A program made the position numbers and the translations under genes. From contig NZ_FRXN01000001.1 of assembly GCF_900148515.1 (NCBI RefSeq), positions 1,116,001 to 1,180,000 of the forward strand: DNA of 64,000 bases, written 5' to 3'. Below, piece after piece: positions 34,990 through 43,399 of this stretch. The notes beneath the pieces are model-generated. The model saw only the letters and a list, made by a program, of their open reading frames with translations, ran no database searches and was not told where the DNA came from. This stretch comes from Algoriphagus zhangzhouensis (GTDB lineage Bacteria > Bacteroidota > Bacteroidia > Cytophagales > Cyclobacteriaceae). Numbering within the stretch: position 1 is the stretch's first letter; every line of letters starts with the position of its first letter.

Positions 34990-36192
34990 ATGAGCCAACC
35001 TACCTCTAGAAGTGCCCTGATTTTGATCGTAATTGCTCAATTTTTGGGCACTTCTCTTTGGTTTGCAGGCAATGCAGCTATTCCAGAAATCAGCAAGATT
35101 TTAGGAGAACCAGAATTGACAGCTTCTATTACCACAGCTGTTCAGTTAGGGTTTATTTCTGGCACATTGATCTTTGCAATCCTTTCCATTCCAGATAGAT
35201 TCCCACCCAACAAGGTCTTTTTGTACAGTTCTTTACTGGCAGCTTTTTTTAATTTAGGAATTACCCTTCTTCCACTTCATTTATTTAATCTATTAATCGG
35301 CCGCTTTCTTGTAGGTTTTTTCCTTGCAGGAATTTATCCAGTCGGAATGAAAATCGCAGCTGATTATTTCCAAAAAGGTCTTGGATCAGCTCTGGGTTTT
35401 TTAGTGGGTGCATTGGTTTTAGGAACTGCATTTCCTCATTTGATTCGAGCCTTGGATTTGCAATTTTCCTGGAAATTCATTTTCTGGACGACTTCAATTT
35501 TAGCCAGTTTGGGAGGAATTTTAATAGGTTGGAAAGTTCCTGACGGTCCCTTTCGTAAACCAAGTCCTAAATTTGATTGGGGAGTCATACCGAGATTATC
35601 CAAACTGCCAGCCCTAAAAGGAGCTGCCTCAGGCTATTTTGGACACATGTGGGAGCTTTATACCTTTTGGGCATTTGTCCCTGCTCTTGTAGCTTATTTT
35701 AGCTCACAGCCTACCCAAACAGCTTTCAACGCATATCTATCATTTGCCATCATCGGAGTTGGTGCAATTTCCTGTGGAATTGGAGGATTGATCTCTGTTA
35801 AAAAAGGATCCAATACAGTTGCTCTATTCTCATTAGTAGGATCTGGAATTTGTTGTCTCATACTTTGGATACTTCCTAATTCACCCGATTATCTCTGGAT
35901 TGGGTTTCTTCTGATTTGGGGTATGTTGGTAACGGCAGACTCTCCTCAATTTTCAACATTGGTGGCTCAAGCAACGCCTTCTGAATACAAAGGAACAGCG
36001 CTTACCTTGGTCAATTGTTTTGGATTTTCCCTAACCATCCTATCTATCCAATTTGCACAATTTTTACAAAAATGGTTGGAGCTTACCCAAGTATTGAGTC
36101 TTTTATTCCTGGGACCTGCTGTAGGTCTATTGCTTTTCAAAATCTTTAAAAACAAAAAGGAGGCTCTGTCTCCAAGCCTCCCTGCGTCTTAA
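34990..36192 (+). CDS. MFS transporter
   Basis: A 400-residue major facilitator protein with twelve hydrophobic segments. FLGTSLWFAGNAAIPEI opens helix 1, LIGRFLVGFFLAGIYPVGMKI is the conserved helix 4-5 region, and LVTADSPQFSTLVAQATPSEYKGTALTLVN is the C-terminal counterpart. The pattern resembles nitrate/oxalate or YqgE-like carriers rather than drug exporters, but the substrate is unknown. It starts one base after the aldo/keto reductase stop. Its last codons contain the terminator hairpin of the convergent minus-strand gene. Confidence 0.87.
   Translation: MSQPTSRSALILIVIAQFLGTSLWFAGNAAIPEISKILGEPELTASITTAVQLGFISGTLIFAILSIPDRFPPNKVFLYSSLLAAFFNLGITLLPLHLFNLLIGRFLVGFFLAGIYPVGMKIAADYFQKGLGSALGFLVGALVLGTAFPHLIRALDLQFSWKFIFWTTSILASLGGILIGWKVPDGPFRKPSPKFDWGVIPRLSKLPALKGAASGYFGHMWELYTFWAFVPALVAYFSSQPTQTAFNAYLSFAIIGVGAISCGIGGLISVKKGSNTVALFSLVGSGICCLILWILPNSPDYLWIGFLLIWGMLVTADSPQFSTLVAQATPSEYKGTALTLVNCFGFSLTILSIQFAQFLQKWLELTQVLSLLFLGPAVGLLLFKIFKNKKEALSPSLPAS
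36148..36181 (-). terminator. Terminator of the minus-strand secreted-protein gene, inside the MFS gene
   Basis: GGAGGCT at 36159-36165 pairs with AGCCTCC at 36175-36181. Only on the minus strand is it followed by a T-rich tract (36148-36158 read in reverse), so it serves the gene at 36208-36999 although it lies inside the last codons of the convergent MFS gene. Confidence 0.65.
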
Positions 36193-36207
36193 CAAACCGG
36201 ACCTCTG

Positions 36208-36999
36208 TTATCGAACGACGTTTTCTAGTGTTGCTAAATAAACCCACTTTTGGTCTCGTGAGTTCAAGCCTTCATTGACAGCATCTCTTTCTTCTGCTGT
36301 TTGATCCAAATCTTCATAAGCCTGACCATTGAAAAATTGCATGTAGTCTTTATACATATTCATCGTCAAGTGAGTAGATTGAGCTTGTGAACCCAGCGGA
36401 AGCGCCGTTCTCAAGAAACTCCAATGACCCATTAGTCCTTTTTCAATTCGCTCTTGATGAATTGGTTTAAAAACTTCCATTTCCGCCTGTTCGTAATCGT
36501 CAAACAGGCCTTCATTGGCTTTCATTAAATCAAAAGAGGCCAATACACCAGGTTTCATTTGAAAGCTATCATCTGTGTGGGCAACTTCTCTCATGTAAAG
36601 CCTCATAGGCATATCTCTCATGGCGAGAGATTCTTGAAAGATTTTGACCACCTGGGCATCGTTCAAATGAGGATAAGCGATTTTAGTATACTCTATCATC
36701 TTTTCCTCATCCAGACCGTTCATCATATTCACAGGATCGTCATAATAGGTAATCATAATATATTGGAAGTCGCTGTGATCAGCACCAGACTGTAGCGCCC
36801 AAAAGTCCCAACCATCGATTTTACCGTCATTCAAAGCCTGACGATATACCTTTTCCATCAAATCCTTAAATTCGATATAGTCAAAGATTTGGTCGTTTTC
36901 CACTTTGACAAATTCGAATACCATATACTGAGTTTGCTGGGCTCTGAGGGTTGAGAACCATAGCAACCCACCAATCAATAAAAAAACAATTTTTTTCAT
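36208..36999 (-). CDS. Secreted protein of unknown function
   Basis: A 263-residue protein with a signal peptide (residues 1-20, ending LRAQ). The mature part contains two similar-looking halves with strand-helix patterns (TQYMVFEFVKVEN, FQYIMITYYDD and, later, STHLTMNMYKDYMQF), reminiscent of a ferredoxin-like dimeric alpha/beta barrel (NIPSNAP/EthD style), though no signature confirms it. I do not recognise the family. It is a single gene with a terminator just beyond the stop. Confidence 0.7.
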   Translation of the reverse strand: MKKIVFLLIGGLLWFSTLRAQQTQYMVFEFVKVENDQIFDYIEFKDLMEKVYRQALNDGKIDGWDFWALQSGADHSDFQYIMITYYDDPVNMMNGLDEEKMIEYTKIAYPHLNDAQVVKIFQESLAMRDMPMRLYMREVAHTDDSFQMKPGVLASFDLMKANEGLFDDYEQAEMEVFKPIHQERIEKGLMGHWSFLRTALPLGSQAQSTHLTMNMYKDYMQFFNGQAYEDLDQTAEERDAVNEGLNSRDQKWVYLATLENVVR

Positions 37000-37198
37000 A
37001 TTACAGGGGGTTTAGGGTTAATTGTGCTTTTGTATAATTTAAAAATATATTTTGTTTGAAAGCAAATTTTTAAAATGAAATTTTATTTATTGGAATTTTT
37101 CAGGATAAAACTTATTTTTAATAAAGTAAGGCCGAAAATGTAATATTTACAAAGCAGGTCGAGAAATCTTGGAATATTACTAATAAAACGATCATAAG

Positions 37199-38320
37199 AT
37201 GACAGGAATTACAAGAAGATCATGGCTAAAAAAAGTAGGGATAAGCACTGGTCTTTCCTTTGCCGGAACTGGTTTTTTAAGTGATTTGAGCGCTGAGGAA
37301 ATCAAAAAGTTTAATCCCAGACCTTTCGATGGCCCCATTAGACTCGGTTCAAACGAGAATCCTTATGGACCCTCACAAAAAGCAAGGCAAGCAATGCAAG
37401 CTCATTTCGACTTAGGTTGCAGGTATCCATATGCCTATAATGGAGACCTGACCAAAATGATTGCTGAGAAAGAAGATGTACCAGAAGATCATATTGTACT
37501 CGTTGCCGGATCTACTGAAGGACTAAAAATCACAGGGATTACATTTGGAGAAGGCGGAGAAATCATCAGCTGTGCCCCTACTTTCCTCGCTATGATGGAT
37601 TATTCTGCGCTTTGGGGCACGGAAATTAATTGGGTTCCATTAACAAAGGACCTGGATTTTGATTTGGATGAAATCGAAAAGCGAGTTTCCTATGAAACAA
37701 GACTAGTTTTCCTCTGTAATCCTAACAACCCAACCGGAAAACTACTCCCAGCAGATCGAGTAAGAGATTTCTGCGATACAGTCAGCAAGAAAGCAATCGT
37801 GTTTAGTGACGAGGCCTATTATGATTTTATCACCGAACCCAACTATCCCTCCATGGTCGAATTAGTTAAGGAGGGAAAAGATGTAATCGTATCCAAAACA
37901 TTCTCTAAAGTGTATGGTTTAGCGGGAATAAGATTGGGATATTTGATCGCCAGGCCTGCTTTAGCTGCAAAACTGAGAGAACGTGTTGTTGCCAGTACCA
38001 ATATCATGGCGATTGAAGCCGGAAAAGCTGCACTTCAGGATCAAGAGTTTTATGACTTTGCCATTCAGAAAACCAATGAGGCAAAAGCTGAAATCATAGC
38101 CACTTTAGATGACTTGAAACTTCCCTATGCTACTTCACATGCTAATTTCATTTTCTTCCATTCAGGAAAAGATATTGTGGAATTAAATCAAACATTTAGG
38201 GACAAGGGAATCATCATAGGAAGACCTTTTCCTCCCTTGAATGATTGGTGTAGAATTTCGACCGGAACTACAGAAGAAATTGCGTTATTTAACCAAACAT
38301 TACGAGAAGTCTATAGCTGA
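37199..38320 (+). CDS. Class I/II aminotransferase with Tat-like signal
   Basis: A 373-residue PLP enzyme related to histidinol-phosphate aminotransferase. Family blocks are RLGSNENPYGPS (about 48-59), CNPNNPTGKLL, FSDEAYYDF and SKTFSKVYGLAGIRLGY, whose second Lys is the PLP-binding residue, followed by the GRPFPPLNDWCRISTGT arginine region. The N-terminus MTGITRRSWLKKVGISTGLSFAGTGF has twin arginines and a hydrophobic stretch, predicting export by Tat with folded cofactor. It overlaps the GNAT gene by one base (TGATG). The substrate is unknown; a role in histidine synthesis is unlikely if it is exported. Confidence 0.87.
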   Translation: MTGITRRSWLKKVGISTGLSFAGTGFLSDLSAEEIKKFNPRPFDGPIRLGSNENPYGPSQKARQAMQAHFDLGCRYPYAYNGDLTKMIAEKEDVPEDHIVLVAGSTEGLKITGITFGEGGEIISCAPTFLAMMDYSALWGTEINWVPLTKDLDFDLDEIEKRVSYETRLVFLCNPNNPTGKLLPADRVRDFCDTVSKKAIVFSDEAYYDFITEPNYPSMVELVKEGKDVIVSKTFSKVYGLAGIRLGYLIARPALAAKLRERVVASTNIMAIEAGKAALQDQEFYDFAIQKTNEAKAEIIATLDDLKLPYATSHANFIFFHSGKDIVELNQTFRDKGIIIGRPFPPLNDWCRISTGTTEEIALFNQTLREVYS

Positions 38321-38877
38321 TGCTAGAATCAACAATAACCCTACAAAATCATCAAATCCTGCTAAGACCTATTTCTAAGCAGGATTTTCCTTTTATGTTA
38401 ACCTTGACGCAGGAAAAGGAAATGTGGAATTACTTTACCTCGGACCTGAGCATTCCAGAGGAATTGGAAAAATGGGCTCAACCAGCATTTGATGGGGATA
38501 GAGTCCAGTTTACGGTTATAGATAAAGAAACACAGGAAATTTTAGGTTCCTCTGCTTTTGGAAACTACTCCAAAAAGGATGAAAGAATAGAAATAGGCTG
38601 GACCTGGCTAGGAAAACCGTCACAGGGAAAAGGAGTTAATTCTCAAATGAAATTTTTGATGATGGAATATGCATTTGAAATCCTGAAAGTAAAGCGAGTA
38701 GAAATCAAAACTGATGTCCTAAACCTGCCAGCTCGAAAAGCAATGTTGAAAATGGGAATTATTGAGGAAGGAGTTTTAAGGAGTCATACGCTCCTTTGTA
38801 CAGGAAGGAGAAGAGACACCATATATTACAGTGTGTTGGAGCATGAGTGGCCTACATTGAAGAAAAATTGGAAATAA
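38320..38877 (+). CDS. GNAT acetyltransferase, RimJ/RimL type
   Basis: A 185-residue GCN5-related N-acetyltransferase. The start ILLRPISKQDFPFML, the strand RIEIGWTWLGKPSQGKGVN with its acetyl-CoA loop (QGKGVN), and the helix region VKRVEIKTDVLNLPARKAMLKMG are typical of the RimJ/RimL group that acetylates protein N-termini, antibiotics or small amines. Its ATG shares one base with the aminotransferase stop, so translation is coupled. A strong terminator begins at its last codon. Confidence 0.88.
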   Translation: MLESTITLQNHQILLRPISKQDFPFMLTLTQEKEMWNYFTSDLSIPEELEKWAQPAFDGDRVQFTVIDKETQEILGSSAFGNYSKKDERIEIGWTWLGKPSQGKGVNSQMKFLMMEYAFEILKVKRVEIKTDVLNLPARKAMLKMGIIEEGVLRSHTLLCTGRRRDTIYYSVLEHEWPTLKKNWK

Positions 38878-38903
38878 AAAAAGCGCCTGTTGGCGCTTTT
38901 TTT
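38876..38903. terminator. Symmetrical bidirectional terminator
   Basis: AAAAAAAGCGCC at 38876-38887 pairs perfectly with GGCGCTTTTTTT at 38892-38903 around a TGTT loop. It overlaps the stop codons of both convergent genes (GNAT on plus, ABC1 kinase on minus) and serves both. Confidence 0.9.
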
Positions 38904-40221
38904 ATTGAAGCCATTGCGGCTTAGTCGTATCTATTTCTGCTTCCAATTGATTCAATAAATTATAAAGCCCAAAATAGGTCCTATTGATATACAAGCCGTG
39001 ACGAGATCCCCGTGCTTGCCTAGACTTTTTAAACATTTTATCATTGGAAATCCGATCTCCCAATTCAAAAATCTGATCAAAAAACCGATTATCTGCAAAG
39101 TCAAAACGGTCTGAATGAAATGGTTTTCCCAATAAGGAAATCATTTCACGGAAAGCCCCTTTGTAGAATTCCCGTTCATCTGGACTGTCCTTATCTGAAA
39201 TAAATTCCAGATCATAAAATACCTGGTTGAGCTCATCTTCATTCAAAAGCATATCCTTTTTGATCAAAGCAAAATATCCTTGATAAAAGTCTTCTGGAAT
39301 GATTTTAACACATCCAAAATCGATAATTCCCAGGTTTCCATCATCCTGAACGATGAAATTTCCCGGATGCGGATCAGCATGGACTTGCTTCAGATGGTGA
39401 ACCTGATGATCATAGAAATCCCAAAGAGCTTGCCCAATCTTATTCTTTTCTTTTTGTGTTGGGTTGGTTTCCAGCCATTCTTTGATATGTTTTCCTTTAA
39501 TCCAATCCATGGTAATGATCCGGTCTCCACTCCATTGGTCATAATACTTAGGAAAATTCAAATGTGGAATATGGGAACAAGCTTCCGAAATCTCTCTAGA
39601 GCGCCCCACTTCCAAAATATAATCTGTTTCCTCAAGCAATCTTTCCTCAACTTCTGCCATGTAATGATCCAACTCCCTTTCATTCATATTGAGGAGTCTT
39701 AAGGCAAAGGGTCTCACCAATTTCAAATCAGAACTTACTGAGTTTGCCACTCCGGGATATTGAATTTTCACTGCCAACAATTTCCCCTCTTTCGTTGCCT
39801 GATGGACTTGACCAATGGAGGCAGCATTAACAGCAGATCGAGTAAATGTATCAAAGATCTGATCAGGGGTTTTCTTCAGATTTTGTTGAAAAGTCTTTAC
39901 GACAAGTGGATATGACAAAGGTGGAGCCGAATACTGAGCCATAGTAAACTGATCTTGATAGGCCCTTGGAAGCAGATTCTTATCCATGGACATCATCTGT
40001 GCAACCTTCAAAGCAGAACCTTTTAGCTCACTTAGAGAGCTATAAATATCTCTTGCATTAGATTCATGCAAAGCCTCCTTCTCAAGTTTGGGATCTACTA
40101 TTTTCTTCGCATAATGCTTCACATAATTCCCTCCCACTTTAGCTCCTGTTGAGATAAATTTGGCAGCACGCTGAACTTTGGAAACCGGAATGGATTCCTG
40201 CTCTTTTAACTTCTCAGCCAT
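38902..40221 (-). CDS. ABC1/UbiB-family atypical kinase
   Basis: A 439-residue ABC1 (AarF/UbiB) protein. Visible motifs are SALKVAQMMS at about 70-79 where KxGQ is usual, the alanine-rich NAASIGQVH, the ATP-binding lysine in LAVKIQYPG, HADPHPGNF in the catalytic loop and IIDFGCVK as the metal-binding DFG. Members act as ATPases or kinases in lipid or quinone metabolism. In the KxGQ element the Gly is replaced by Ala. It lies three bases after a TetR-type gene, which probably controls it. Confidence 0.88.
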   Translation of the reverse strand: MAEKLKEQESIPVSKVQRAAKFISTGAKVGGNYVKHYAKKIVDPKLEKEALHESNARDIYSSLSELKGSALKVAQMMSMDKNLLPRAYQDQFTMAQYSAPPLSYPLVVKTFQQNLKKTPDQIFDTFTRSAVNAASIGQVHQATKEGKLLAVKIQYPGVANSVSSDLKLVRPFALRLLNMNERELDHYMAEVEERLLEETDYILEVGRSREISEACSHIPHLNFPKYYDQWSGDRIITMDWIKGKHIKEWLETNPTQKEKNKIGQALWDFYDHQVHHLKQVHADPHPGNFIVQDDGNLGIIDFGCVKIIPEDFYQGYFALIKKDMLLNEDELNQVFYDLEFISDKDSPDEREFYKGAFREMISLLGKPFHSDRFDFADNRFFDQIFELGDRISNDKMFKKSRQARGSRHGLYINRTYFGLYNLLNQLEAEIDTTKPQWLQ

Positions 40222-40224
40222 GGC

Positions 40225-40890
40225 CTACTTGTTTTGGTATAAAAACTTAGCAAAGTCTAGAAAACGGTCCAATGCACTTTGCCCCATTAGATCGAAAGCC
40301 AAATTGACTGATTTCTCAATTGCCGCATCTGTTTTTTCAAATCGAGGAGATTGATCTTCCATCCAATATTTGAAAACAAATAAAACCTGAACCCAAAGCG
40401 CCTCTCCATATCGATCTGATAAAATCGGTCGTTTGGTAATCTCCTGAGACTCCTCTCCTTCTTTGAGGATTTCTGAGGAATATTCCAGAAACTCTTTCCT
40501 AAATGCTTTCAATTCAGTTGGTATCATCCCTAAACGACTGCTTTGTTTTTGGTATAGCGCCAATAAGAATGAACGGTGATTTTTCAATACTTCAATCCAA
40601 GTAAATAAAAAGCCCAAAAACTTTTCTCTAGATGAATACTCAGGATAAACTTCCTGCTCCTTCAGCTGACTTAATGTTTCATCAAGAATTTGGGACCAAA
40701 TAGCTGATTTGATCCCTTCAAAGGAAGTGAAATAGGAGTAAAAATCTCCCTCCTTCATTTTCATCTCTTGCGTAAACTTGAAAATTGATTTGGGCTCAGA
40801 TCCATGTTCCAAAACATGAGAGATATAGCTTTCAATGATCTTCTTTCTTGGGTCTTTTTTGGTAGTTTTTCTAGCAGTTTGAGTTTCCAT
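40225..40890 (-). CDS. TetR/AcrR-family regulator
   Basis: A 221-residue protein starting at the ATG at 40890 (METQTARKTTKKD; a TTG at 40896 is also in frame). After a basic N-terminus, a helix-turn-helix of TetR type occupies about 17-62, with KMKEGDFYSYFTSFEGIKSAIW as the recognition helix and following helix. The C-terminal all-helical part is a ligand and dimerisation domain ending DRFLDFAKFLYQNK. It precedes the ABC1 kinase gene by three bases, a pairing common in Bacteroidota. The ligand is unknown. Confidence 0.82.
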   Translation of the reverse strand: METQTARKTTKKDPRKKIIESYISHVLEHGSEPKSIFKFTQEMKMKEGDFYSYFTSFEGIKSAIWSQILDETLSQLKEQEVYPEYSSREKFLGFLFTWIEVLKNHRSFLLALYQKQSSRLGMIPTELKAFRKEFLEYSSEILKEGEESQEITKRPILSDRYGEALWVQVLFVFKYWMEDQSPRFEKTDAAIEKSVNLAFDLMGQSALDRFLDFAKFLYQNK

Positions 40891-40956
40891 CTTCAAGGCT
40901 TTGATTTAATTGATAAACAAGCAAAAGGCCCCAGAGGTTTTTAAAAAGGCATAAAA

Positions 40957-40982
40957 AAACCGGGATTTTATTGTCCCGGTTT
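40957..40982 (-). terminator. hslV terminator
   Basis: AAACCGGGA at 40957-40965 pairs with TCCCGGTTT at 40974-40982 around an eight-base loop. On the minus strand it is followed by T residues and lies 16 bases after the hslV stop. Confidence 0.82.
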
Positions 40983-40998
40983 CATTTTTTGAGTGATA

Positions 40999-41541
40999 TC
41001 AACTTTTGACCTTTTCAACGACCAAATTATGGTTGGTATAAATACAGACATCAGCTGCTATATGAAGGCTTTCTCTGACCATTTCCTCTGCACTCATGGT
41101 TGGTGCAAATTTCTTCATGGCTCTCGCTGCAGACTGGGCATACATGCTTCCAGATCCAATAGTGGCAATTTCCATATCCGGTTCGATCACATCGCCAGTT
41201 CCAGAGATGATCAAGATATCATCCTGATCTGCAACAATCATCATTGCCTCGAGCTTACTCAGCATCCGGTCTGTTCTCCATTCCTTTGCTAATTCAACGG
41301 CGGCTCTTTTCATATTATTTCCAAAAGCTCCCAATTTCTCTTCAAACTTCTCCAAAAGTGTAAAAGCATCAGCGGTAGAACCAGCAAAACCAGTTACGAT
41401 TTTCCCTCCTTGCAATACTCGAATCTTTTTGACGCTGCTTTTGGCAACTGTATTTCCCAAAGTCGCCTGCCCATCTGCTCCAATGACTGTTTCTCCATTG
41501 TGCTTGATAGCAACGACCGTTGTTGATTTAATTTTCTCCAT
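40999..41541 (-). CDS. hslV: HslV peptidase subunit
   Basis: A 180-residue proteasome-like threonine peptidase that works with the HslU ATPase in a cytoplasmic degradation complex. The mature N-terminal threonine is in STTVVAIKHNG, which here follows a six-residue leader, as usual for Bacteroidota. GADGQATLG, KKIRVLQGGKIVTGFAG and the C-terminal GSMYAQSAARAM are conserved. hslU is not in the window, which is normal for this phylum. It is monocistronic with its own terminator. Confidence 0.95.
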   Translation of the reverse strand: MEKIKSTTVVAIKHNGETVIGADGQATLGNTVAKSSVKKIRVLQGGKIVTGFAGSTADAFTLLEKFEEKLGAFGNNMKRAAVELAKEWRTDRMLSKLEAMMIVADQDDILIISGTGDVIEPDMEIATIGSGSMYAQSAARAMKKFAPTMSAEEMVRESLHIAADVCIYTNHNLVVEKVKS

Positions 41542-41607
41542 GTGGCAAAAATTTCTATTCTAATTGGTTATCGTGTGGCATCTTTCTACCAATAACCGTT
41601 CTAAAGC

Positions 41608-41635
41608 AAAAAGTCCTGTCGAAACAGGACTTTTT
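41608..41635 (-). terminator. PDH E2 gene terminator
   Basis: AAAAAGTCCTGT at 41608-41619 pairs perfectly with ACAGGACTTTTT at 41624-41635 around a CGAA tetraloop, ten bases beyond the E2 stop. The flanking A and T tracts make it work in both directions. Confidence 0.88.
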
Positions 41636-41644
41636 GGCAGTTTA

Positions 41645-43279
41645 TTAGATTAAGATTCTGACTGGATCCTCCAGTAGACCTTTCAGTGTCAATAGGAAGG
41701 CAGAGCCTACAGCTCCATCTACTACTCGGTGATCACAAGACAAAGTTACCTTCATCACGTTGCCAATTTTCATCTGGCCATCTTTCACGATCACAGTTTC
41801 TTTGATACCACCTACAGCTAGAATACATGCATCTGGTGGGTTGATGATAGCAGTGAATTCATCGATTCCAAACATACCCAAGTTGGAGATAGTGAAGGTG
41901 TTTCCTTCCCAATCCTTAGGCTGAAGTTCTTTGGTTTTAGCTTTTCCACCCAAAGTTTTTGCTTCAGTAGAAATCTGAGAAAGAGATTTGCTGTCTGCGA
42001 AACGAATCACAGGCACCAACAATCCTTCTTCAACAGCTACCGCCATACCGATATGGATATGATCATTGTATCTGATCTTATCTCCCAACCAGCTGGAGTT
42101 TACTTTTGGATGCTGACGCAAAGCAGCAGCTGCAGCTTTGATCACCATATCATTGAATGAAATCTTCACAGGGGCAATCTCATTCATGCTCTTACGAGCT
42201 TCGATTGCTTTGTCCATGTTGATTTCCATTGTCAAATAGAAGTGAGGAGCAGAGAATTTGCTTTCTGCCAATCTCTTCGCAATGACTTTTCTCATTTGAG
42301 AAACTTTCTCCTCTATGAAGCTTTCCTGACCAACTACAGGTGCAGAGGCTCCGGCAGCAGCGGCAACAGGTGCAGCAGCAGGTACAAAGTTCTCGATATC
42401 TCTTTTGACAATTCTCCCATTTTCACCGCTTCCGGCTACCTGACGAATGTCAATTCCTTTTTCTTCAGCAATTTTCTTTGCAAGTGGGGAAGCTTTCACT
42501 CTCTCTCCATCAGCAAGAACTGGAGCAGCGGTAGAAGCAGCAGGTGCAGCTTTAGGAGCTTCTGGAGCTTTGGTTTCAGCAGGCTTCTCAGCTGGAGCAG
42601 GTGCAGCAGCTTCTGGCTCTGAAGAAGATTGCTCTTGAGCTTTCAACAAAGTCTCGAAATCAGCACCTTTTTCACCGATCACAGCTATGACACCGTCCAC
42701 AGGAACGCTATCACCAGCTTCTACACCGATGTAAAGCAAAGTACCATCCTCATAAGACTCCAATTCCATGGTTGCCTTATCAGTTTCTACTTCTGCAATG
42801 ATTTCACCTGATTTGATATCATCACCTACTTTCTTCAACCATGCAGCGATAGTACCTTCCTGCATGGTATCAGACATCTTAGGCATTGTAATTACAGTTG
42901 CAGCGATGTTGGAAGTGTCAATTTTCTCAACAGGTGCAGCCGCTTGAGGAGCAGCTTCTTTTTTCTCTTCAGCTTTAGGAGCCTCTTCAGCTTTCGCTTC
43001 AGATGCACCACCTTCGCTTAATAGACTTTGGAAATCTTCTCCCTTCTCTCCGATCACAGCAATAATTCCATTAACTGGAACTGCATCTTTTTCTTTTACT
43101 CCAATGTATAAAAGGACACCCTCTTCGTAGGACTCAAGCTCCATAGTTGCTTTGTCGGTTTCTACTTCAGCAAGGATATCTCCTGGCTTCACAGAATCTC
43201 CAACTTTTTTCAACCATGCAGCGATCACCCCTTCTTCCATGGTGTCACTCATCTTAGGCATTCTTATTACTTCGGCCAT
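41645..43279 (-). CDS. pdhC: Pyruvate dehydrogenase E2 (dihydrolipoyl acetyltransferase)
   Basis: A 544-residue E2 component that transfers acetyl groups to CoA. Two lipoyl domains (about 1-80 and 130-210) each carry the ETDKATMELESY lipoylation site with the modified lysine. Alanine/proline/glutamate-rich linkers lead to a peripheral-subunit-binding domain (VKASPLAKKIAEEKGIDI and GSGENGRIVKRDI, about 260-300) and the catalytic domain (about 320-544) ending with SCDHRVVDG, which holds the active-site histidine. E1 genes are not adjacent. The tandem lipoyl domains are near copies, as expected for this enzyme. Confidence 0.95.
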   Translation of the reverse strand: MAEVIRMPKMSDTMEEGVIAAWLKKVGDSVKPGDILAEVETDKATMELESYEEGVLLYIGVKEKDAVPVNGIIAVIGEKGEDFQSLLSEGGASEAKAEEAPKAEEKKEAAPQAAAPVEKIDTSNIAATVITMPKMSDTMQEGTIAAWLKKVGDDIKSGEIIAEVETDKATMELESYEDGTLLYIGVEAGDSVPVDGVIAVIGEKGADFETLLKAQEQSSSEPEAAAPAPAEKPAETKAPEAPKAAPAASTAAPVLADGERVKASPLAKKIAEEKGIDIRQVAGSGENGRIVKRDIENFVPAAAPVAAAAGASAPVVGQESFIEEKVSQMRKVIAKRLAESKFSAPHFYLTMEINMDKAIEARKSMNEIAPVKISFNDMVIKAAAAALRQHPKVNSSWLGDKIRYNDHIHIGMAVAVEEGLLVPVIRFADSKSLSQISTEAKTLGGKAKTKELQPKDWEGNTFTISNLGMFGIDEFTAIINPPDACILAVGGIKETVIVKDGQMKIGNVMKVTLSCDHRVVDGAVGSAFLLTLKGLLEDPVRILI

Positions 43280-43399
43280 AGGTTATTGCGCGCTAGTTCG
43301 TTTTAAAGTGTCCAAAAATAGTTTTTATAATGTCTTTATTCAAATTTAAAACTAGTATTTTCCCAACCCTTTTAAGACTACATATCCCCTGCTATTTAC

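Noticed and set aside
42242-42622. Plus-strand serine/phenylalanine-rich ORF
   Set aside because: It is the reverse of the alanine/proline linkers of PDH E2; composition reflects the low-complexity linker.
41645-43279. Recent gene duplication inside the E2 gene
   Set aside because: Two lipoyl domains are a normal feature of PDH E2 in this phylum.
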